DNA from: JAHKLT01 sp046197865
Lineage (GTDB): Archaea > Methanobacteriota > Methanobacteria > Methanobacteriales > Methanobacteriaceae
Assembly (NCBI RefSeq): GCF_046197865.1
Contig: NZ_CP166990.1
Span: 310,001 to 374,000, forward strand
DNA: 64,000 nucleotides
Direction: 5' to 3'
This document shows, piece by piece, positions 17,315 through 24,650 of the stretch. The notes beneath the pieces were generated by a model. The model was not told the origin of the DNA. It did not search any database and worked only from the letters and a program-made list of their open reading frames with translations. Position 1 is the stretch's first letter. Each line of letters begins with the position of its first letter. A program made the position numbers and the translations under genes.

Positions 17315-18763
17315 TTGAAAGATAAAAAAAGTTTATATGAAGCATTCAAATCTAAAGATCCTCGTTTTGATGGTTGTTTTTTTGTTGGAATAAAAACAAC
17401 TGGAATATACTGTAGATCTATATGTCGAGCTAAACTTCCAAAAATTGAAAATTGCACTTTTTATAAAACAGCTGCAGAAGCAGAAAAAGATGGTTATAGG
17501 CCATGTCTTTTATGCAAACCAGAAAATGCTCCTGGAATTTTAATAAGAAATTCATTAGAGAATTTAGCTAATGAAGCTAGGAATCTTATTGAAAAAAACT
17601 ATGAAAAGAAGTTAACAATAAAAGCAATAGCTGAAGAGTTAGGATGTAGTGATCGACATTTAAGGAGAGCTTTTGCAAATGAATATAATATAAGTCCAAT
17701 TCAATATTTACAAACTTGCAGACTTCTTCTTGCAAAAAAATTACTTGTTTCCACAGATTTGCCTGTTTTTGAAATTGCAAAATCATCAGGATTTGGTAGT
17801 TTACGTAGATTTAATGATGTCTTTAAAAAACAATATAATCTTTCACCTTCAAATTTAAGAAAAGAAAATATTGTAAAAAATAAAAATATTGAATTAGCAA
17901 TAAGTTATAGGCCTCCATATTGTTGGGATGAAATATTAAATTTTTTAAAAAATCGAGCTATTGAAGGGGTTGAACTAGTTAAAAACAACACATATATGCG
18001 CACAGTTCAAATAAAAAATAAAAAAGGAGAATATGTTTATGGATGGATTAAAGTAAAAAATAATTTTAAAAAAAATAATTTAGCTATTACAATAAGTGAA
18101 TCATTATTATCAGTTATTCCTCAAATCTTATTTCAGTTAAAGAAATTATTTGATACAGAATCTGACCCTTATACAATATATGATACGCTTTCATCGATGA
18201 ATAAAATTAACCCAAATTTTTGTAAACTAGGAATCAGATTGCCTGGTTGTTTTGATATTTTTGAAATGATAACGAGAGCTGTAATTGGCCAACAAATATC
18301 TGTAAAAGCAGCAAACACTATAATTTCGAGAATAGTAATTGCTTATGGAACTACAATTGAAACAAATTCTAAAGAATTGACGCATGTTTTCCCATCATCA
18401 GATAAAATATTATCTTTGATAGGACCAATTGAAAACCATTTTGGGCCATTAGGTGTTACAAGTGCAAGAGCTAATACTATTTATGAATTAGCTAATTTAA
18501 TCAATAAAAAAGAGATTAATTTCGATTCATGTAATAATATTGAAGAAAAAATAAAAAAATTAATGAAAATTAAAGGGATTGGAAGTTGGACTGCAAAATA
18601 TATTGCTATGCGCGCAGTAGGATGGACAGATTCATTTCTTGAAACTGATATTGGAATAAAAAAAGCATTAAAAGATTATTCTGAAAAAGAAATATTGAAA
18701 ATGTCTGAAAAATGGAGTCCTTGGAGAAGTTATGCGACAATTAATCTTTGGAATGCCCTTTAA
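17315..18763 (+). CDS. Ada-AlkA fusion: methylphosphotriester-DNA methyltransferase/AraC activator fused to 3-methyladenine glycosylase
   Basis: 482-aa alkylation-damage protein. Residues 1-80 match the Ada N-terminal zinc domain that takes methyl groups from DNA phosphotriesters: Cys33, Cys37, Cys64 and Cys67 are in the ligand positions (I-Y-C-R-S-I-C, R-P-C-L-L-C). Residues 85-185 are an AraC-type double HTH (K-A-I-A-E-E-L-G-C-S). From about 195 begins AlkA, with helix-hairpin-helix K-G-I-G-S-W-T-A and catalytic Asp445 (L-E-T-D-I-G). TTG 17315 is the start, with GGAGAGG 9 bases upstream. It precedes ogt by 18 bases, forming an adaptive-response operon. This bacterial design is unusual in an archaeon and suggests gene transfer. 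Confidence 0.9.
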   Translation: MKDKKSLYEAFKSKDPRFDGCFFVGIKTTGIYCRSICRAKLPKIENCTFYKTAAEAEKDGYRPCLLCKPENAPGILIRNSLENLANEARNLIEKNYEKKLTIKAIAEELGCSDRHLRRAFANEYNISPIQYLQTCRLLLAKKLLVSTDLPVFEIAKSSGFGSLRRFNDVFKKQYNLSPSNLRKENIVKNKNIELAISYRPPYCWDEILNFLKNRAIEGVELVKNNTYMRTVQIKNKKGEYVYGWIKVKNNFKKNNLAITISESLLSVIPQILFQLKKLFDTESDPYTIYDTLSSMNKINPNFCKLGIRLPGCFDIFEMITRAVIGQQISVKAANTIISRIVIAYGTTIETNSKELTHVFPSSDKILSLIGPIENHFGPLGVTSARANTIYELANLINKKEINFDSCNNIEEKIKKLMKIKGIGSWTAKYIAMRAVGWTDSFLETDIGIKKALKDYSEKEILKMSEKWSPWRSYATINLWNAL

Positions 18764-18781
18764 AAATAAGGAGATGTGAAA

Positions 18782-19317
18782 ATGTACTATTCAACAATTT
18801 ACAAATCACCCATTGGTGATTTAACATTAGCAAGTGATGGAGATAATCTTATAGGTTTATGGACAGAAGGACAAAAATATCATGGTAAAATAAATTTTGA
18901 TTTAAAAGAAGACAATAATATTTTTGTATTTGATGAGACAGAAAAATGGTTAAATCAGTATTTTAAAGGAAACAACCAGACATTTCAAAATTACCTTTAT
19001 CTCCTATTGGAACAGAATTTAGACAAGAAGTATGGAAAATATTGTGCAAAATACCATATGGTAAATTAACAACATATGGAGATATTGCAAAAGAAATAGC
19101 TATTAAAATGAATAAAGAAAATATGTCCAGTCAAGCTGTAGGGGGAGCAGTTGGTCATAATCCTATATCCATTATAATTCCATGTCACAGAGTTGTAGGT
19201 TCAAATGGAAGTTTAACAGGTTATGCTGGGGGGATTGATACGAAAATAAAATTGCTCGAATTAGAAAACGTTGATATGACTAATTTATTTATTCCAACTA
19301 AAGGAACAGCTCTTTAA
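18782..19317 (+). pseudogene. ogt: ogt/ada-type O6-methylguanine-DNA methyltransferase, frameshifted
   Basis: Transfers methyl groups from O6-methylguanine to its own cysteine. The first part starts at ATG 18782 (AAGGAG 8 bases upstream) and reads Y-Y-S-T-I-Y-K-S-P-I-G-D. At 18987-18990, a run of four A, the frame breaks: the first frame runs on to a stop at 19067-19069, while homologous sequence continues in another frame as L-P-L-S-P-I-G-T-E-F-R-Q-E-V-W and then C-K-I-P-Y-G-K with the active site I-I-P-C-H-R-V-V, ending at 19317. One extra A would restore a single frame of about 178 codons. So this is a one-base loss in an A run: a real inactivation, a phase-variable switch, or a sequence error. 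Confidence 0.88.
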
Positions 19318-19332
19318 TTTAAGAGGTTAAAT

Positions 19333-19641
19333 ATGATATATGTTTTATTTGAAGTAGTAATAAAAGAAGAATTCATGGATGAATATTTTTCTTTAGCTGC
19401 TGATTTAAAAAAGTATCTTGAAAATTGTGATGGTTTTATCCGTTCTGAACGTTTTTCTAGTCTTATTTTTGAAAATAAAATATTAAGTCTATCAGTTTGG
19501 AAAAACGAAGAAACAGTTAGTAAATGGCATAAGCACACAAAACATCGTATAAATCAAAATAAAGGAAAAAATTTAATGTTTCAAAGTTATACTATTACAG
19601 TAACTTCACAAATACGACAATATGGTAAAAATTATGAATAA
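19333..19641 (+). CDS. ABM-fold (antibiotic biosynthesis monooxygenase-like) protein
   Basis: 102-aa small ferredoxin-like-fold protein of the ABM superfamily, seen as heme-degrading, quinol or aldehyde oxygenase-like enzymes and as proteins of unknown role. Family features: opening strand Y-V-L-F-E-V-V-I-K, helix with Y-F-S-L-A-A-D-L, G-F-I-R-S-E-R-F-S-S-L, and L-S-V-W-K-N-E-E-T-V-S-K-W-H-K-H. RBS AAGAGG lies just upstream. It follows ogt by 15 bases, so it seems to be the third gene of the Ada operon, though a functional link is not established. Confidence 0.75.
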   Translation: MIYVLFEVVIKEEFMDEYFSLAADLKKYLENCDGFIRSERFSSLIFENKILSLSVWKNEETVSKWHKHTKHRINQNKGKNLMFQSYTITVTSQIRQYGKNYE

Positions 19642-19805
19642 ATTATTTAATATGATAATTAATTTTTTTTAAATTAATTTTTCTATATTGGATTTATATG
19701 TAAAACTAAAAATAATATTTTTAATTATATTGAATATCTTGATGTGAAAAAATCTAAAATAATACACATTAATTGAATAATTCCTTTTTTTCAAATATTA
19801 TTATA

Positions 19806-20378
19806 CTATCTATCCGATTCATCATCTCTCCAATGTTCTGGTTTATTAAGTTCAATACAACACATTATTTTTCCTTTACCAATATCAAATCCTTTTTCAT
19901 TAAGTGATTGAACCATCCAAGAATCTTTATATTCTTCTAAAATTGGATATGGTGGGAGATATCCCTTAGATTCGGCCCCAGGTATGAATCCAAATTTAGG
20001 ATAATATTCTTTGTGTCCCAATACAAAAACAAGTTTTGAACCTTTTTTTTGCAGTAATTTAAGACCAGTTTGTATTAATAATCCTCCTATTCCTTGATTT
20101 TGATATTTTGGTTTTATAGCTAAAGGAGCGAGGATATGCATCATGGGTTGTTCTTTTTGCCCATAAAAATAAGCTCTGGTGAAAAGAATATGGCCAATAG
20201 CTTCTTTATCATGAAATGCAAGAAGTGAAACCATTGGTTCAGCAGTTTTATCCTTTAACAAATCTGCTACTAATTTTGCTTCTTTATCATATCCAAATGC
20301 TTGTTTTTCAACGTCCATAATATTAGTGAAATCATTTTCCTTTGTTAATTTAATTTTTATACTATTCAAATTAATCAT
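19806..20378 (-). CDS. GNAT family N-acetyltransferase (YhbS-like)
   Basis: 190-aa acetyl-CoA-dependent N-acetyltransferase. The GNAT fold is visible as the N-terminal strand and helix I-M-D-V-E-K-Q-A-F-G-Y, the strand A-I-G-H-I-L-F-T, the acetyl-CoA-binding P-K-Y-Q-N-Q-G-I-G-G-L-L about residues 90-102, and the conserved L-G-H-K-E-Y-Y-P-K-F-G-F of the YhbS group. Substrate unknown. It stands alone on the minus strand, convergent with the Ada operon. GNAT genes are common in acquired gene sets. Confidence 0.88.
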   Translation of the reverse strand: MINLNSIKIKLTKENDFTNIMDVEKQAFGYDKEAKLVADLLKDKTAEPMVSLLAFHDKEAIGHILFTRAYFYGQKEQPMMHILAPLAIKPKYQNQGIGGLLIQTGLKLLQKKGSKLVFVLGHKEYYPKFGFIPGAESKGYLPPYPILEEYKDSWMVQSLNEKGFDIGKGKIMCCIELNKPEHWRDDESDR

Positions 20379-20733
20379 TTTATCTATTTTTATATATTTT
20401 TACTCACAATATAATAATCTTCTACAGTTTACAACTATTACTTTATTAGTGTTGATTTACCCATTAAATTCTCAACTTTCTTTGTTTTCATGTTTTTTAC
20501 TATTTATTGTTTTAATAATAGTACTTATGAAAATAGTATATCTAAAATAGTTTCTAAAGTCTATCTAAAAATAGGATTATGTAAAATACTCTTCTAATTA
20601 AGCTTTATTTTTAAAAAATAGTGGCTATTTAAAGTAGAATTTTCAGAATTATATTTATTAACATCTTAAATATTACTTGATTTATATATTTTAATTGAAT
20701 AATAAAATTATAACTTTTTTATTATTATGATTT
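20379..20733. other. 355-bp intergenic region with hairpin-repeat copy 5
   Basis: No supported gene. A plus-strand ORF at 20326-20550 (74 codons, two hydrophobic stretches) overlaps the GNAT start and has no clear ribosome site, so I do not call it. Repeat copy 5 lies at 20539-20587. Confidence 0.45.
20539..20587 (+). repeat. 49-bp hairpin repeat, copy 5 (compensatory stem change)
   Basis: The hairpin reads CTAT-CTAAAA-ATAG instead of CTAC-CTAAAA-GTAG. Both sides changed together, so the stem is kept (C-G became T-A). The right end ATTATGTAAAAT is unchanged. Confidence 0.78.
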
Positions 20734-21123
20734 TTATCCTATTCTTTCTATATCTGTGAATATATCAAAATCAAGATCAAAACTAGCTATTTTATTAATA
20801 TCATTAGCTATCATCACTATATGGCTAAGATTATCAAAAAAGCCAATTGGATTAGTAAAAGTTTCTTCTAATGCTTTTTCATAATAAATAACGTCTTCAA
20901 ATATTTTTATATTTTCAGAATTAATCAAGTTATTATAGACTTTTTTTAATTTTGCATCATTTTGTTTTAACTTTCTTAATACTGTCATAGTTTCATACAA
21001 TACCATTTTACTTATTATTTTTTCTTCATTTTTGTATTTTAAAGCTATTTCTTTAGCTCTTTCATGATTTTCTAGTTTTGAAACTTCTAAATTAATTATA
21101 AAACTTGTTTCTAAAAATAACAT
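20734..21123 (-). CDS. PIN-domain toxin (VapC-like)
   Basis: 129-aa PIN-domain ribonuclease-like protein. The acidic active-site set is visible: E5 in L-E-T-S-F-I-I (usually Asp), Glu in L-Y-E-T-M-T about residue 44, Asp in F-F-D-N-L-S about 97, and Asp in S-F-D-L-D-F-D near the C-terminus. Its ATG follows directly after the stop of the antitoxin gene, giving the normal antitoxin-toxin order of vapBC. VapC toxins cleave tRNA or rRNA. The Asp-to-Glu change at the first position is unusual and might lower activity. It lies in the block bounded by repeats 5 and 6. Confidence 0.8.
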   Translation of the reverse strand: MLFLETSFIINLEVSKLENHERAKEIALKYKNEEKIISKMVLYETMTVLRKLKQNDAKLKKVYNNLINSENIKIFEDVIYYEKALEETFTNPIGFFDNLSHIVMIANDINKIASFDLDFDIFTDIERIG

Positions 21124-21438
21124 TTAATACAAACCTTTTTTCATGCGTATACTATCTTTAATCTCTTGAACATCTATTTTTTCAGGATTATCTACCTCAA
21201 CAATACCGATAATATTTTCTAAACTTCCTTTATATTTTGGGTCATATCCTGGCATTTTATGATTTATTACTTCTGATTTTGGTAGCTCAGTGATTTCATT
21301 TTCTGTTTTATTTAATGCTTGGTTTAATAAATCATTTATTATTTTCTTTTGTGTAGTTCCTTTTTCAACTGCTAGAAGTTTTATTTTTTTTAAAGTTTCG
21401 TTTGGTAGTTTTATAGTTGTGACAGTTTCATTTGTCAT
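21124..21438 (-). CDS. Ribbon-helix-helix antitoxin (VapB-like)
   Basis: About 104 aa. Start placed at ATG 21438, where GGAG is 11 bases upstream, rather than at 21504, which would add a 22-residue non-homologous leader. The N-terminus V-T-T-I-K-L-P-N-E-T-L-K-K-I-K-L-L-A is a typical ribbon-helix-helix DNA-binding domain (about 4-45). The C-terminal half is acidic and flexible, ending S-I-R-M-K-K-G-L-Y, as expected of a toxin-binding tail. It directly precedes the PIN toxin and presumably represses the pair. Confidence 0.8.
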   Translation of the reverse strand: MTNETVTTIKLPNETLKKIKLLAVEKGTTQKKIINDLLNQALNKTENEITELPKSEVINHKMPGYDPKYKGSLENIIGIVEVDNPEKIDVQEIKDSIRMKKGLY

Positions 21439-21584
21439 TTTTATACGCTCCATTAAATTATAAATTTTATAACAAATATGGTATATTTTAATATGTTTAT
21501 ACATTAATATTTTAATATTAAAATATTTAAATATTTCTATTCAATTTGCAGGATATTATCTCATTGGAATAGTTTGCTGTGTTC

Positions 21585-21633
21585 ATGTCAAAATAGTTTA
21601 TAAAGTCTACCTAAAAGTAGGATTATGTAAAAT
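21585..21633 (+). repeat. 49-bp hairpin repeat, copy 6
   Basis: Starts ATGTCAAAAT; the right 33 bases equal copies 1-3. To the right follows TACTCTTTTAATTGAG, very like the right flank of copy 5, so the family also extends on that side. Lies between the antitoxin promoter and the GyrI-like gene. Confidence 0.8.
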
Positions 21634-21682
21634 ACTCTTTTAATTGAGATTTATTCATTAAAAAAGTACATTGCTGAGGTAA

Positions 21683-22135
21683 TTATTCTTTTTTAATAGG
21701 TGTCCATAATTCACAAACTCCATCATCATTATGACTTTCAAAATATATTCCATGATCACTATCAGGAACATATCCTAAATTTGGAAGTTTAGATTCAAAA
21801 TATATTGTCCAAGCTTCTATTAAATCCATATTTTTTGGAGGAGTAGCTATTGCAAATGTTGTAGAAGGAATTGTTAAAGAAATTGGATTATCCAACTTTT
21901 TTTCCACTAAACCTTCATTATCTTCAATACCTATTAAATAAAAATAATTATGGTTTTCTGTATACCGCATAACTCCATATAAAGGATTTTTATTAGCTAA
22001 CTTTAGTAATTTTTTTTCATATTTTTCACAAAGTAGGCCAATATCTTCAACAGCTGAATCTAAATTAGTTTCAACTGCATATCCAACAACATTAAATGAA
22101 TCTCTATTTTCAAAACGAACTTTAATATAAATCAC
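21683..22135 (-). CDS. GyrI/AraC-type effector-binding domain protein
   Basis: 150 aa forming one GyrI-like small-molecule-binding domain, the fold found in BmrR and Rob C-termini and in SbmC/GyrI. Visible features: opening strand V-R-F-E-N-R-D-S-F-N-V-V-G-Y, a central G-V-M-R-Y and Y-F-Y-L-I-G-I, and the closing Y-F-E-S with a nearby L-W-T-P-I. There is no DNA-binding domain. It is the last gene of a minus-strand set, 12 bases after the DUF2178-like gene, suggesting a sensing or sequestration role for a small hydrophobic compound; that is inference. Confidence 0.75.
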   Translation of the reverse strand: MIYIKVRFENRDSFNVVGYAVETNLDSAVEDIGLLCEKYEKKLLKLANKNPLYGVMRYTENHNYFYLIGIEDNEGLVEKKLDNPISLTIPSTTFAIATPPKNMDLIEAWTIYFESKLPNLGYVPDSDHGIYFESHNDDGVCELWTPIKKE

Positions 22136-22147
22136 CTATTTATTTTA

Positions 22148-22582
22148 CTATAGCTTTCTACTATAATACTTTATTAAAACTATAAAAACAATATATTGTC
22201 CAAATAGTAAAATTAAGCTTAAATATAATGGTATTAAATAATCTAAATAAATAAAAACTGTACTCATTAAAGCTAAAAATATTGTTGAAATTACAAATGT
22301 TAAATAAGCTGCTTGCCCTCGTATAATTGAATTTCTTTCATCATATTCTTCAATTTCATTAGTTTCCACCCAAGTAGGATTTTTTTTAATCATATACCAT
22401 CTAACTAGTCCAGCTACTAGGAAAATTGCTCCCCAACAACTTAACATATTTGTCCAAAAATTATCTTCTGTAAAAGTGTAATTTAAAAAAGGAAGTATAT
22501 TACTAACAATTAAAAGTAATATTCCGATTATTATAGATATTTTTAAATATTTTATTTTGTTTTTAACATATTGTTCTGTCAT
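22148..22582 (-). CDS. Four-helix membrane protein, DUF2178-like
   Basis: 144 aa with four hydrophobic helices in two pairs (about 12-32, 44-62, 90-108, 114-136). The loop between the pairs carries E-Y-D-E-R-N, a conserved phrase of a family that is commonly encoded beside a small Xre regulator. It begins 2 bases after the HTH gene, so the two are surely co-transcribed. Probable role: membrane partner of the regulator, perhaps in stress response. The family name is from memory of the D-E-R-N motif. Confidence 0.65.
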   Translation of the reverse strand: MTEQYVKNKIKYLKISIIIGILLLIVSNILPFLNYTFTEDNFWTNMLSCWGAIFLVAGLVRWYMIKKNPTWVETNEIEEYDERNSIIRGQAAYLTFVISTIFLALMSTVFIYLDYLIPLYLSLILLFGQYIVFIVLIKYYSRKL

Positions 22583-22584
22583 TT

Positions 22585-22782
22585 TTATTCTCCTTCATAA
22601 ATAAAAATCTCTTCAATGGTTTTTTTAAAATAATCAGATATTTTAAAAGCTAATATAATTGATGGATTATATCTACCATTTTCTAATGAGCTAATGGTCT
22701 GTCTAGATACTTTTAATATACTAGCTAATTCTTCTTGACTAATATTTTTTTCTTTTCTTAAACTTTCTAGATTATTTTTCAA
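22585..22782 (-). CDS. Small Xre/Cro-type HTH regulator
   Basis: 65 aa, consisting only of a Cro/C1-type HTH: L-R-K-E-K-N-I-S-Q-E-E-L-A-S-I-L-K-V-S-R-Q-T-I-S-S-L-E-N typed as helix-turn-helix residues 7-34, then Y-N-P-S and a second helix pair. It resembles the YozG/Rv-type small regulators that sit before membrane proteins. It is the first gene of the operon. A palindrome 20 bases upstream (22802-22823) is a good candidate for autoregulation. Confidence 0.88.
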   Translation of the reverse strand: MKNNLESLRKEKNISQEELASILKVSRQTISSLENGRYNPSIILAFKISDYFKKTIEEIFIYEGE

Positions 22783-22801
22783 TTTTTCAAAACCATTTTT
22801 T

Positions 22802-22823
22802 TACGTAAAGTTAGCTTTACATA
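22802..22823. promoter_or_regulatory. Palindromic operator upstream of Xre regulator
   Basis: TACGTAAAG-TTAG-CTTTACATA: arms of 9 bases with one mismatch, 20 bp upstream of the regulator's ATG. Position and symmetry suit binding by the small HTH dimer. Confidence 0.6.
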
Positions 22824-22865
22824 CATATTATAATTTTTTTCATATTTAAAATTAATTAAAATAGT

Positions 22866-22914
22866 ATATTAAAATCACTTCTAAAATTTACCTAAAAGTA
22901 GAATTATGTAAAAT
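22866..22914 (+). repeat. 49-bp hairpin repeat, copy 7
   Basis: Left block ATATTAAAAT; hairpin TTAC-CTAAAA-GTAG, where the outer pair becomes a wobble; right end ATTATGTAAAAT. Lies in the divergent promoter region between the Xre operon and the SMR exporter gene. Confidence 0.75.
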
Positions 22915-23077
22915 TATTAAATAAAAATAAGCAACTTATTAGGTTATTTTAATTATTAGTTATTTGTAGTAATGTTAAGAATGTTTTGATTATGGATTTC
23001 ATATTAAAATTTATTTTTAATATAATGTTTTTATGATATTTAAAAAAGTTATATTTATATATCTAAATGATAAACAT

Positions 23078-23401
23078 ATGATGATGATTCAATGGATTTT
23101 TTTAATATTAGCTGGTATTTTTGAAATTGGTTGGGCTTTAGCATTAAAAATGTCTAATGGCTTTCAAAATATTTTAATGAGTATTGTAACAATTATTCTC
23201 ATGATTGTCAGTTTGATTTTCTTATCTTTAGCTATTAAAGATATTCCTATGGGAACAGCTTATGCGATATGGACTGGAATTGGTGCAGTTGGAGTATCTA
23301 TTGCAGGAATTATTCTTTTCGGAGAACCAAAAACATTTTTTAGAATTTTTTGCATTGTTGTGATTGTTGGAGGAATAGTTGGATTAAAATTATCTTCTTA
23401 A
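23078..23401 (+). CDS. SMR family exporter, SugE/Gdx-type
   Basis: About 107 aa, four transmembrane helices, a small multidrug resistance protein. The key membrane Glu is in G-I-F-E-I-G-W-A in helix 1, and the Gdx/SugE signature G-T-A-Y-A-I-W-T-G-I-G-A-V-G is in helix 3. Gdx members export guanidinium; others export quaternary ammonium compounds. I start at the ATG cluster 23078-23086, because family members begin right before helix 1; the longer reading from 23033 adds 15 atypical residues. Lone gene between repeats 7 and 8. Confidence 0.87.
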   Translation: MMMIQWIFLILAGIFEIGWALALKMSNGFQNILMSIVTIILMIVSLIFLSLAIKDIPMGTAYAIWTGIGAVGVSIAGIILFGEPKTFFRIFCIVVIVGGIVGLKLSS

Positions 23402-23449
23402 TTAATTTTTTAAATATATGCTACTCAACGAAATTTCAATAAAAATAAT

Positions 23450-23498
23450 ATTTTAAAATAGTTATTAAAGTCTAAATAAAAATAAAATTATGTAAAAT
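23450..23498 (+). repeat. 49-bp hairpin repeat, copy 8 (degenerate)
   Basis: Left block ATTTTAAAAT and right end AATTATGTAAAAT are kept, but the hairpin is lost (CTAAATAAAAATAAA). Lies between the convergent SMR and DUF4012-like genes. Confidence 0.65.
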
Positions 23499-23558
23499 GC
23501 TACATGGTTAAGTTTTTTTTAAAAAAAGAAAAATAATTAGGAATTTAATTTTTTAAGT

Positions 23559-24278
23559 TCATAAGATGCTTTCAAATCCTTTTACACTCATTAAACGTGC
23601 AAAAGACCCTTCAGGAGTCATTACAATATTTCCTTTGGAGTATTCGTCTAGTGCAGCCTTAATCATAGAATCCTTTTTATCTGGATCTGTAGCAGCTTCT
23701 GAGAGTGCTTTAGCTAATACCATCACAGCATCTCCTCTTGACATATTTCCTGTTATTCCACTATCTCTGCCCTCATATCCTGAATAATTATCATTTTGTC
23801 TTACAATATCTGTTGCACCAAGTTCAGTTTCAACTCCATTAATTGTAATTGGTCTAATAGAATCTATAACTGCATCTAATCCATCATCATATATGATTAC
23901 TACTGCATCAGAATGCATTCCAGTATTAGCTTCTACAATTTCTTTTGCATATTGCATTCCTGGTCCTGTTCCATTCCATAAACAATCATGAAGATACATA
24001 GGCCCACCAAGATTTCCTAGAGCAGGTTCTGTAGGATGTGTCATTCCTCCAGGATATATTGGAGTATAATTTACTAAACTTCCATTTTCCAAATGAACCA
24101 TATATGCCATATCTACACCGCCACCAGGTTGTTCGTCTTTATCACTAGCCAATACTAATATATTTTTATCATCTAAAGTCAAATCAGGACCACTTAAGAA
24201 AGTACCTCCTACTATAGCTAATAATCCAATGATAATTACAATAAGATTTCCTATGATGAGTTTATTTGTCCTTTTCAT
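23559..24278 (-). CDS. Membrane-anchored DUF4012-like (LytR/CpsA/Psr-related) protein
   Basis: 239 aa. One N-terminal helix (about 7-30), then an extracytoplasmic domain starting I-L-V-L-A-S-D-K-D-E-Q-P-G-G-G-V-D-M-A-Y, the opening of DUF4012/LCP-like folds. Further conserved-looking parts are Y-P-G-G-M-T-H-P-T-E-P, Y-L-H-D-C-L-W and G-D-A-V-M-V-L-A-K-A-L. In bacteria LCP proteins attach polymers to the wall; an envelope role in this pseudomurein organism is inference. Lone gene between repeats 8 and 9. Confidence 0.65.
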   Translation of the reverse strand: MKRTNKLIIGNLIVIIIGLLAIVGGTFLSGPDLTLDDKNILVLASDKDEQPGGGVDMAYMVHLENGSLVNYTPIYPGGMTHPTEPALGNLGGPMYLHDCLWNGTGPGMQYAKEIVEANTGMHSDAVVIIYDDGLDAVIDSIRPITINGVETELGATDIVRQNDNYSGYEGRDSGITGNMSRGDAVMVLAKALSEAATDPDKKDSMIKAALDEYSKGNIVMTPEGSFARLMSVKGFESIL

Positions 24279-24650
24279 AATAATCGGTCTATTTAAAATA
24301 AAAGTTTAAAAATTATTTACTTTCTTATTTATTTTCATTAATTACATAGTTTTGATTCAATAGAATAATTAATGATATAATTTAGATTTGATATTTATTA
24401 CATTAAATATTAGGTCTTAATTTAATATAAATGTTTTTATACATTATTTATAAAATATTATAAAGGAGAATTATTATTTTATTTAGTTTTTCGTTATAAA
24501 AACAGGGTTTTAATAAATATAAAATAAATAATGTTATTAATTAAAATTCCATATTAAATCATTTGTAAACATAACTAAAAGTAAAGCTATGTAAAATTCA
24601 AACATATAAACTTTGTTTTCATTATACTATTTATAGTTCTAATATAATTA
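24279..24650. other. 372-bp intergenic region with hairpin-repeat copy 9
   Basis: No ORF. It includes the DUF4012-like gene's promoter and a degenerate repeat copy at 24551-24597. Otherwise A+T-rich with nothing supported. Confidence 0.5.
24551..24597 (+). repeat. 49-bp hairpin repeat, copy 9 (degenerate, shorter)
   Basis: ATATTAAAT at the left, ACTAAAAGTAAAG in the middle, CTATGTAAAAT at the right. Short deletions and stem mismatches mark it as diverged. It is the last clear copy in the window. Confidence 0.6.

Noticed and set aside
20326..20550. 74-codon plus-strand ORF with two hydrophobic stretches
   Set aside because: Overlaps the GNAT start, no ribosome site, and low-complexity A+T DNA easily gives such ORFs.
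10530..24597. The hairpin repeats as a CRISPR array
   Set aside because: Spacing is 0.6-5 kb with genes between, not 30-40-bp spacers, and no cas genes are present.
10530..24597. Direct claim of an archaeal integron
   Set aside because: No integron-integrase or other tyrosine recombinase gene is seen in the window, and the repeat lacks the R'/R'' core sites of attC. Only the layout is comparable.
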